From assembly GCA_012523535.1 (NCBI GenBank), contig JAAYII010000214.1, positions 1 through 10,514 on the forward strand: 10,514 bases of DNA. The letters run 5' to 3'. Source of the DNA: Peptococcaceae bacterium. Its GTDB lineage: Bacteria > Bacillota > Desulfitobacteriia > Desulfitobacteriales > Syntrophobotulaceae. Positions 1-5,279 of this stretch are shown here, piece after piece; the stretch's first letter is position 1, and each line of letters opens with the position of its first letter. The notes beneath the pieces are model-generated. The model did no database searches and was not told the DNA's origin. It worked only from the letters and a program-made list of their open reading frames with translations. The position numbers and the translations under genes are program-made.

Positions 1-575
1 TCGGAGAGTTCCTCAAGGGCTTTAATTTCTACGCCATAACGGAACTCCACATCAACTGCGGAAAATTGCAGGGCAAAGTCACGATCAATATCAGCAAAAC
101 GCGGATGGGAACTCAGACGCTCTCCGCTGGGAAGATGCCCGCCCCAGCCGCTCTCCTTTTCAAACACTGTAACCGGGTATTTTTTCTGCGCCAAATTAAG
201 GGCACAGGACAAACCTGCCACCCCCGCACCGATAACAGCAACGCGTTTCGACTTGGGCGGAATGGCAAAAACCTCCGGTTTGGTATTCTGGGCAAACTTT
301 ATGCAGGCCGCTTCCAAATCAAGCATGGCCAAAGCCTCATCACCGAGCAAATTACGTTGGCAATGCTTGCGGCAAGGCTCGTCGCACAAAACGCTGACGG
401 CAGTAGGAAAAACCACAGCATCGCGCAACATTTTGTAGGCCGCAACCCATCTTCCCTTGCTCATTTTTTCCAGAAAGGAACGGATATCCAGATGGAACGG
501 ACAAGCATAGGAACAAGATGCAGGTTCTCCGTTAAAACACTTTGCCGTATATCGGGTAGCATCTTCAAGCTTCAT
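1..575 (-). CDS. FAD/NAD(P)-dependent oxidoreductase, GltD-like (N-terminal 191 residues; runs off the window)
   Basis: I translated this from the minus strand; it starts at ATG 575-573 and stays open to the window edge. An AAAGGA ribosome binding site lies about 10 nt before the start. Residues 13-72 carry many cysteines (C13, C21, C25, then C64, C68 and C72 in the pattern CDEPCRKHC), typical of the [4Fe-4S]-binding helical domain that precedes the flavin domain in glutamate-synthase small-subunit-like proteins. At 111-121 there is a Rossmann dinucleotide fold, RVAVIGAGVAG, followed by an acidic residue after the second strand (VTVFEK, E139), as in FAD-binding proteins. The rest of the flavoprotein is missing. 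It lies downstream of the aldehyde oxidoreductase on the same strand, 219 nt away, so it may pass electrons between that enzyme and NAD(P) or another carrier. That link is inference. The family call is firm; the substrate is unknown. Confidence 0.85.
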   Translation of the reverse strand, partial: MKLEDATRYTAKCFNGEPASCSYACPFHLDIRSFLEKMSKGRWVAAYKMLRDAVVFPTAVSVLCDEPCRKHCQRNLLGDEALAMLDLEAACIKFAQNTKPEVFAIPPKSKRVAVIGAGVAGLSCALNLAQKKYPVTVFEKESGWGGHLPSGERLSSHPRFADIDRDFALQFSAVDVEFRYGVEIKALEELS

Positions 576-604
576 TGTGTATCATTCCTTTCCGGGTAAA
601 ATCA

Positions 605-648
605 ATATTATTAGTATACCTAATAATAATTATACCTTATTATTAAGG
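605..648 (-). promoter_or_regulatory. AT-rich palindrome array with a TATAAT box upstream of the GltD-like gene
   Basis: Two overlapping inverted repeats sit 30-75 nt before the start codon at 575. The first is ATTATTAG (607-614), 5 nt, CTAATAAT (620-627). The second is TAATAATAA (621-629), 7 nt, TTATTATTA (637-645). A short CCTTA/TAAGG pair (635-639, 644-648) lies on the edge. On the minus strand a perfect TATAAT (634 down to 629) falls inside the array, but no good -35 box sits 17 nt upstream. The arrangement resembles an operator overlapping a promoter. The binding protein is unknown. Confidence 0.45.
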
Positions 649-715
649 AATACAGTAGTCAGAGTTAAGAATTCCCAAATCCAAATTCTTGAATTCTTTC
701 TGACTACTGTTTCCT
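646..715 (-). terminator. Long imperfect hairpin downstream of the aldehyde oxidoreductase gene
   Basis: ACAGTAGTCAGA (652-663) plus AAGAATTC (667-674) pairs with 691-710, with a 3-nt bulge. This gives about 20 bp, extended outward by AGGAA/TTCCT (646-650, 711-715). It lies 80 nt after the stop codon of the upstream minus-strand gene. There is no run of T after it on the minus strand, so it may be an mRNA-stabilising or processing hairpin instead of an intrinsic terminator. Confidence 0.5.
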
Positions 716-794
716 ATCTACTTATCTACTTATTTATATCCTGTCCATTAGATTTAGCCTGTATCGTTTATCTTCAGACTGTTTCTACTTATTC

Positions 795-3632
795 TTAGAT
801 CGGATTGTTCTTAATCATTTCCATTTCTTCATCGAAGTCAGTGCCCAGATAATACTTCGGAGGAGTAAGGTCTTCGCCGCGTTGTTTTGCTTCCCAAGCG
901 GCTTTAACCTTTTCTGGGGTTGCCGGCAAAGCATAGATGCGGACACCGCAAGCATTATTGATAGCATTGATCACAGCCATATGGCCTGAGGACTGGAAGC
1001 ACTCGGAGCAACCGCAGGAACCATGAGGTCCGGTCTTGCGCGGGTTGTCTTCCAGAAGAATAACTCTTATATCATCAGGGATCATGTCAATGGTCGGGAT
1101 ACCGCAACCTGCCATATTGCCATGTTTATCCTGAGCATCGTAAATTTCACTTAAAGCGAAACCGATGCTATGGGACAATCCGCCATAGGCCTGTCCTTCG
1201 ACTGCCAATCTGTTACCGACAATACCGACGTCAGCTACGCAAGTATAGCTTAAGACCTTGGTCTTACCGGTATTGACATCAACTTCAACCAGGCAGGTGT
1301 TGACACAGTACATGTAAGTCGGGTTCTTTTCACCCTCGCCGGTATTGGGATCAAGACCCATTGACAGTCCAATATTGAACTGGTCAAAGTGACCAATATA
1401 TTTAGTCGGGATGCCTTCCTTGACCATTTCCTCATAGGTGCGGTAGGTGCCGTCCGGTTTACGCATAGCATCCATCAGTTTATTGGCAGCATCGATGATG
1501 GCATTTCCTCCGCTGTAGTGGGAACGGCTGGCAGCGGATACGCCGGTATCCGGACAGTATTTACTGTCGTTCATAACAAGGCGAACCTGATCCGCTTTGA
1601 CGCCCAGAGGCTCCAGTGCTTTCACAGCATGGGTCAAAGAACCGATATCTCCTCCTTGTCCCACATCTTGCCATGTATCGTAAAGGGTGAAAGTTCCGTC
1701 CGGATTCAGTTCGAGGGCAACCTCAGCGCAATCGACAAAACCGAGGGTAATAATAAATCCACCCATACTGATACCTACACCGACATGGCGTCCTTCCTTC
1801 TTAGCGGCTTCCGCTTTCGCTTTGTATTCATCATAGTAAGGTTTGATTTTCTCTAACAATTTGGGGTAGACATAATCATGGTATGGACGGCTGTTAATGG
1901 TAAGGTCCCCGGGTCTGGCCGCATTGATATAACGGAATTCCCACGGATCGATACCTGCTTTTTCCGCCAGCATATCGATTAATGCTTCTGTAGTGGTATA
2001 AACCTGAGGAGCACCGAAACCGCGATATGCAGTATTGAAAGCATGGTTAGAGGACCCACCGCGGGCCAAAGCTCTGAAATTCGGAATATTGTACCCATGG
2101 AAACCAACGGAAACCAAGTTGTTGAAAATCTTACCGCCCATAACAGCATAGGCTCCGTGGTCAAGGCCAAGGTCGTATTCCGCAGCTATAATCTTGCCGT
2201 TTTCATCGCAGGCAATCCGACCGTTGGTAAAGGTTGCGGAACGTTTACCAGTAGTATGCATGAACTCATCATATTTTAAGGTCATGGTGCAAGGTCTTTC
2301 CAGATTCAACAAGGCAGTCAAGACCAAAGCACTGGTGTTGGGGCTGACGGAGTATCCGAAAGAACCGCCGACAGTGTTCAAAACGATCCGGAGCTTTTCT
2401 TTGGGAATACCGCAGGCAGCAGACAGGTCGTCTCTGTTCTCGCCAATAGCCTGCGATTTGCTCTGCAGAGTGTACATGCCGTCTTCATCGATATAGCCCT
2501 GAATAACCTCAGGCTCTATGGGCAGATGCGGTTCATGCTGGGAATGGAAACTTCCTTCCACTTTATATGGAGCATTGTCAATAAGTTCTTTGGTATTTTC
2601 GCCTTTAAAGACGGGCTGTTCCATATACAGGTTGGGTGTGCCCTCATGGAGCTGGATGGCATTGGGCATCGCTGCTTCGGGCAGGGTCATATAAGCCGGC
2701 AGAATTTCTAATTCCACCTTGACTTTTTTCGCAGCTTCACGGGCTATCTCTTCCGTTTCAGCGGCAACCAGCGCCAAAACTTCTCCGCGCCTATTAATCT
2801 TCTTGTCTACAATAATCGGCCAGTCGGTAACACCTCTACCCTTGTGGCGAGGAACAAAGGGAGGAACATACAAATTATTTGTCCCTTTAACGTCTTTGGC
2901 GGTCATAACCTTAACGACACCGGGCATGGCTTCCGCTTCGGAAACGTCAATGCTAATAATTTTGGCATGGTGTACTTCAGACAGAACAGGAACAAGATGG
3001 ACTGTACCTTCGGGCATCTTGAGTTTGACATCGTCGCCATAGTCAGCCAAACCGCAAACCTTGGCCAAAGCAGAAGGCCGAGGACGTCTGGAACCATAAA
3101 TATCTTTTTCGCCTTCAAAGTCATAGGTAATATCTTTCATGGTAGCTTCGCCACGCAGAACTTTCGCTGCAGCCATAACAGCATCAACGATCGGTTTATA
3201 ACCGGTGCAACGGCAAATATTTCTATGTTTTCTGAACCATTCCCTTACCTCTTCCCGGGTAGGATTTGGATTCTGATTCAGCAAAACATACGCGGAGACA
3301 ATAAAACCGGGGGAACAGAAACCGCATTGGACTCCACCGTAAGTAATAAAAGCCTGCTGCAGAGGATGGAGATGCTGAGGAGTACCAATACCCTCAATGG
3401 TAATAATTTCGCTGAATTCTGGAACATTTTTCATTTTCTTGGTACAGGAGCGGACTACCTCACCGTTTAAAACAACGGAGCAAGCACCGCAAAGCCCTGT
3501 TCCACAGCCAATTTTGGTGCCGGTAAGGCCCATCCGGCGGATAACTACTGCCAGAGTATCCTTCTCCGGTTCATAGACAACAGGCCTATCAACACCATTG
3601 ATCTTTAGCATTTTTCTTGACAACCTTTTCAA
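795..3632 (-). CDS. mop: Molybdenum-dependent aldehyde oxidoreductase (Mop type, xanthine oxidase family)
   Basis: This single-chain enzyme oxidises aldehydes to acids at a molybdopterin cofactor and passes electrons through two [2Fe-2S] clusters. Residues are counted from TTG 3632 (945 aa). The plant-type cluster ligands are C43, C48, C51 and C63. The helical-domain cluster ligands are C103, C106, C140 and C142 (QCGFC, CRC). Cofactor-domain motifs follow: GGSFGYSVSP (422-431), YRGFGAPQ (536-543), DVGQGGDIG (656-664) and SAASRSHYSGGNAI (699-712). The likely catalytic glutamate is E877. It aligns end to end, from memory, with the 907-aa Desulfovibrio gigas Mop and has no FAD domain, plus an extra C-terminal tail of roughly 40 residues. 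The motif around E877 is CGCSEC where D. gigas has SGVGEL. Start choice: GTG 3641 leaves no room for a ribosome binding site; TTG 3632 follows GGTGA by 5 nt; ATG 3611 is also possible. The true substrate is not shown. Confidence 0.93.
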   Translation of the reverse strand: MKRLSRKMLKINGVDRPVVYEPEKDTLAVVIRRMGLTGTKIGCGTGLCGACSVVLNGEVVRSCTKKMKNVPEFSEIITIEGIGTPQHLHPLQQAFITYGGVQCGFCSPGFIVSAYVLLNQNPNPTREEVREWFRKHRNICRCTGYKPIVDAVMAAAKVLRGEATMKDITYDFEGEKDIYGSRRPRPSALAKVCGLADYGDDVKLKMPEGTVHLVPVLSEVHHAKIISIDVSEAEAMPGVVKVMTAKDVKGTNNLYVPPFVPRHKGRGVTDWPIIVDKKINRRGEVLALVAAETEEIAREAAKKVKVELEILPAYMTLPEAAMPNAIQLHEGTPNLYMEQPVFKGENTKELIDNAPYKVEGSFHSQHEPHLPIEPEVIQGYIDEDGMYTLQSKSQAIGENRDDLSAACGIPKEKLRIVLNTVGGSFGYSVSPNTSALVLTALLNLERPCTMTLKYDEFMHTTGKRSATFTNGRIACDENGKIIAAEYDLGLDHGAYAVMGGKIFNNLVSVGFHGYNIPNFRALARGGSSNHAFNTAYRGFGAPQVYTTTEALIDMLAEKAGIDPWEFRYINAARPGDLTINSRPYHDYVYPKLLEKIKPYYDEYKAKAEAAKKEGRHVGVGISMGGFIITLGFVDCAEVALELNPDGTFTLYDTWQDVGQGGDIGSLTHAVKALEPLGVKADQVRLVMNDSKYCPDTGVSAASRSHYSGGNAIIDAANKLMDAMRKPDGTYRTYEEMVKEGIPTKYIGHFDQFNIGLSMGLDPNTGEGEKNPTYMYCVNTCLVEVDVNTGKTKVLSYTCVADVGIVGNRLAVEGQAYGGLSHSIGFALSEIYDAQDKHGNMAGCGIPTIDMIPDDIRVILLEDNPRKTGPHGSCGCSECFQSSGHMAVINAINNACGVRIYALPATPEKVKAAWEAKQRGEDLTPPKYYLGTDFDEEMEMIKNNPI

Positions 3633-3759
3633 TGTTTTCACCCTTTCTATTTTTTTCTAAGAAGAGGTTTGATAATGAAATAATAATAAGACCGCCAACT
3701 ATTATAATTTAATATTTGACAGTTGCTTAAATAGTATTACGATTGTTGCAAATAAAAAA

Positions 3760-3882
3760 GTGGACGGAATAAATAACTTCCCTTCAAGTCATTAAGATTA
3801 ACCAGCCTTAACAAAATGTCACCGTCATGACAAAAACAAGGCTGCAATTAAGCTTAACAAAATTGAAGAGAGGCTCGTCCAC
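3760..3882. other. Nested inverted-repeat element, possible structured leader RNA
   Basis: Six successive paired segments close toward one centre: GTGGACG/CGTCCAC (3760-3766, 3876-3882), CTTCAA/TTGAAG (3782-3787, 3863-3868), TTAAG/CTTAA (3792-3796, 3853-3857), TTAA/TTAA (3798-3801, 3848-3851), CAGCCTT/AAGGCTG (3803-3809, 3838-3844) and TGTCA/TGACA (3817-3821, 3828-3832). That is about 34 bp in a 123-nt hairpin with small internal loops. It lies 128 nt upstream of the aldehyde oxidoreductase start and about 280 nt upstream of the plus-strand gene at 4162. It could be a leader RNA of the minus-strand gene, a protein-binding region or a small mobile-element relic. The strand is undecided. Confidence 0.5.
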
Positions 3883-3983
3883 CACTCATTTGTGATATTT
3901 TTCATTAATAATTCAATATTTTTACATTTTCTTCACTTTTATTTTAGGATCTACTTAATCCTTTTGTCAAGGGCTTTCCGAGA

Positions 3984-4015
3984 AACAAAAAACACCAGAC
4001 TTCTAGCATCTGGTG
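3984..4015 (-). terminator. Intrinsic terminator on the minus strand
   Basis: CACCAGA (3993-3999) and TCTGGTG (4009-4015) form a 7-bp stem with a 9-nt loop. On the minus strand it is followed directly by TTTTTTGTTT (3992 down to 3983). No minus-strand gene is evident just upstream, so it either ends an unseen short transcript or antisense RNA from the 4020-4160 region, or acts in a long leader of the aldehyde oxidoreductase gene. Confidence 0.6.
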
Positions 4016-4092
4016 GGATATTTTGTCGATTTTTGGTGTGTAAAACGGAGCCTGGCTTTTACTATTTTCCAACCCCCTGATCAACTTATGTA

Positions 4093-4133
4093 ACACCCAA
4101 TGGACATGCTGAATATGATATAAAGACAGCTCC
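4093..4133 (+). promoter_or_regulatory. Conserved upstream block, copy 1 (sigma-K-like promoter candidate)
   Basis: The stretch from TGGACATGCTG (4101) to GCTCC (4133) is nearly repeated at 4458-4492 and 4829-4863, each time 30-34 nt before the start of a small membrane protein gene. AC at 4093-4094, a 17-nt gap and AATATGATA (4112-4120) fit the sigma-K pattern AC-N16/17-CATANNNTA except for A in place of the first C. The similarity of the three copies is seen directly; the sigma factor is inference. Confidence 0.45.
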
Positions 4134-4161
4134 TCGTGCACGATATAGGAGGTGATACTAT

Positions 4162-4377
4162 ATGGGCGAAAATCTTCAAATTCACGTGATCGAAACTGAG
4201 TTGGCCGTTATTATCCTATTACTGTTAGTGTTTATCTTTAATTTTAATCAAAATGACGACAATAATGATTATGGCTATGACAATGAGAACAGTAACCCAA
4301 ATAGGAACCATAACCATAATGCAAATACTATTACAAATACTATTACTATTTTCCCCCCGTCAAAAGATAAACTTTAA
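4162..4377 (+). CDS. Small single-span membrane protein with Asn-rich tail, paralog 1 (71 aa)
   Basis: Not a family I recognise by name. ATG 4162 follows a strong AGGAGGTG ribosome binding site with 7 nt spacing. Residues 9-29 form one membrane helix (VIETELAVIILLLLVFIFNF) with an acidic ETEL at its start. Residues 30-60 are almost only Asn, Asp, Tyr and His, and the tail is NTITNTITIFPPSKDKL. The tail contains an exact 12-nt tandem duplication (4323-4334 and 4335-4346). Similar helices and leaders occur in the genes at 4525, 4894 and 7784, so this belongs to a local paralog family. There is no cleavable signal peptide pattern. It stands as its own transcription unit, with an upstream block and a downstream hairpin. 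The function is unknown; a spore-associated or peptide-like membrane role is possible. Confidence 0.75.
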   Translation: MGENLQIHVIETELAVIILLLLVFIFNFNQNDDNNDYGYDNENSNPNRNHNHNANTITNTITIFPPSKDKL

Positions 4378-4385
4378 TGAATATG

Positions 4386-4416
4386 GGCCTAGGCGTATTT
4401 GCCTAGGTCTTTCTTT
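4386..4416 (+). terminator. Intrinsic terminator after paralog 1
   Basis: CCTAGGC (4388-4394) pairs with GCCTAGG (4401-4407), extended by two outer pairs, with a 6-nt loop and then TTTCTTT. It starts 9 nt after the stop codon. The GCCTAGG core recurs in the terminator at 4730, so the terminator was duplicated with the gene. Confidence 0.8.
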
Positions 4417-4450
4417 GTAAAACTATTTGGAATTAGCTTTTTCTCCAATA

Positions 4451-4492
4451 ACCGACCTTGGACACCTTGAATAAGATATATAGGGCAATTCC
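4451..4492 (+). promoter_or_regulatory. Conserved upstream block, copy 2 (sigma-K-like promoter candidate)
   Basis: TTGGACACCTTGAATAAG and the following bases up to TTCC (4458-4492) match copies 1 and 3. AC at 4451-4452, 17 nt, then AATAAGATA (4470-4478) repeats the same spacing as in the other copies. The flanks TTGGA and TCCAA also form a short inverted repeat in this copy. Confidence 0.45.
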
Positions 4493-4524
4493 AATTTTTT
4501 CTATATGTATTGGAGGTGACAATT

Positions 4525-4722
4525 TTGGGTGTAATCATCGGAGAGTTGGCAATTATCATATTCTTATTGCTAGGTATCGTTAACAATGTATCTGAAAAAA
4601 ATAAAGGAAGTTCCAGGAAAAATGAGAGTATAGGCAATAACGGCAGTAAAGAGAATAGAGAAGATAAGAAGAATAAAGAGAATAAAGACAATAAAGAGAA
4701 CGGACAGTATAAGATATGGTAA
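4525..4722 (+). CDS. Small single-span membrane protein with charged Asn/Lys tail, paralog 2 (65 aa)
   Basis: Starts at TTG 4525, chosen because GGAGGTGA (4512-4519) lies 5 nt upstream; an upstream TTG at 4510 overlaps that site and is unlikely. Residues 1-18 are one membrane helix (MGVIIGELAIIIFLLLGI) with the family pattern E-L-x-I-I-x-x-L-L. The remainder is a highly charged Asn/Lys/Glu tail ending in YKIW. The tail DNA holds a 9-nt tandem repeat, AATAAAGAG/C, three times (4672-4698), giving NKE-NKD-NKE. It is shorter than paralog 1 and its tail composition differs, so the helix and leader are conserved while the tail varies. It has its own upstream block and terminator. No known function can be assigned. 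Confidence 0.7.
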   Translation: MGVIIGELAIIIFLLLGIVNNVSEKNKGSSRKNESIGNNGSKENREDKKNKENKDNKENGQYKIW

Positions 4723-4729
4723 AAAATGA

Positions 4730-4757
4730 GCCTGGGCAGATGTGCCTAGGCCTTTTC
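4730..4757 (+). terminator. Intrinsic terminator after paralog 2
   Basis: CCTGGGCA (4731-4738) pairs with TGCCTAGG (4743-4750) around a 4-nt loop, with one G-T pair, followed by CCTTTTC. It is the counterpart of the terminator at 4386 and starts 8 nt after the stop codon. Confidence 0.75.
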
Positions 4758-4821
4758 ATCGCGCTTGACCCTGACCGGGTTGTTATTTGCCATAATTTTG
4801 TACTTCTTTGTCCTCTCCTGA

Positions 4822-4863
4822 ACACTCGTTGGACATGCCGAATAAAATATATAAGACAACTCC
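4822..4863 (+). promoter_or_regulatory. Conserved upstream block, copy 3 (sigma-K-like promoter candidate)
   Basis: TTGGACATGCCGAATAAA through ACTCC (4829-4863) matches copies 1 and 2. AC at 4822-4823, 17 nt, then AATAAAATA (4841-4849). As in copy 1, the upstream element reads ACAC(C/T)C. It lies 30 nt before the TTG start of paralog 3. Confidence 0.45.
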
Positions 4864-4893
4864 ACTCACTTTCTTTTAAAGGGCGTGAAGCCA

Positions 4894-5127
4894 TTGCCTA
4901 AAATTTGTAAGGCCTATCAAGATAAAGCATTAAAGATACTGTTTACATTTAAAGATAAAATAATCGAAACTGAGTTGTTTATTATTAACGCATTATTATT
5001 TGTTATAGTCTTTATGTTTCATAAAAAAAAGAACGACAATACCAATAGCAACAAAGGTACAAATAATAACAAAAATACAAATAACAACATCAATACCATT
5101 ACAATCAATATAATCAAATATCCTTAA
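4894..5127 (+). CDS. Small single-span membrane protein with Asn-rich tail, paralog 3 (77 aa)
   Basis: TTG 4894 is preferred over GTG 4885: GGGCGTGA at 4881-4888 then sits exactly where GGAGGTGA sits before paralog 2, 5 nt from a TTG. Residues 23-43 (IIETELFIINALLFVIVFMF) form the membrane helix and share IETEL with paralog 1. A longer positively charged N-terminal segment (about 22 residues) precedes it. The tail is KKKNDN followed by Asn/Thr runs ending NTITINIIKYP, close to the NTITNTITI end of paralog 1. Codon use is very AT-rich. No GCCTAGG terminator follows; the next clear one is at 5218. Function unknown. Confidence 0.7.
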   Translation: MPKICKAYQDKALKILFTFKDKIIETELFIINALLFVIVFMFHKKKNDNTNSNKGTNNNKNTNNNINTITINIIKYP

Positions 5128-5217
5128 TTAACTCAAATGTACCCGCCCTACAAAGGGTGTGTGATACATTACTAATTATCTTCCATGAAATCCTGAAGTC
5201 CACAAGCCTAATAAGTA

Positions 5218-5255
5218 GGAGCAAAAATCAGTTTACGCTGGTTTTTGCTCCCTTT
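5218..5255. terminator. Terminator between convergent genes
   Basis: GGAGCAAAAATCAG (5218-5231) pairs with CTGGTTTTTGCTCC (5238-5251) with one G-T pair and a 6-nt loop, followed by CTTT. It lies between the last small plus-strand gene and the stop codon of the ArsB-type gene on the other strand, so it probably serves both directions. Confidence 0.8.
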
Positions 5256-5279
5256 ATATCTGTTATACTTTTATATCTA

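Noticed and set aside
66..599. Plus-strand open frame of 177 codons
   Set aside because: It lies antisense to the GltD-like gene, which has clear cysteine and Rossmann motifs on the minus strand; no ribosome site precedes the frame.
2844..3470. Plus-strand open frame of 208 codons inside the aldehyde oxidoreductase gene
   Set aside because: Antisense shadow of a strongly conserved enzyme; its translation has no recognisable domain and no proper ribosome site.
3760..3882. Calling the element a Moco riboswitch
   Set aside because: The position before a molybdoenzyme gene is suggestive, but I could not match the conserved core from memory; left as an untyped structured element.
3944..4141. Minus-strand 65-codon frame
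   Set aside because: It contains the minus-strand terminator at 3984-4015 and reads the complement of the leader block; similar peptides appear opposite the other two blocks only because the DNA is repeated.
4389..4691. Minus-strand Leu/Ser/Phe-rich frame resembling a membrane protein
   Set aside because: It is the complement of the Lys/Asn/Glu tail codons of the gene at 4525, which has a better ribosome site and paralogs.
5041..5115. Possible CRISPR-like or tandem repeat in ACAAATAA-type sequence
   Set aside because: It is low-complexity Asn/Thr coding sequence with no regular repeat-spacer structure.
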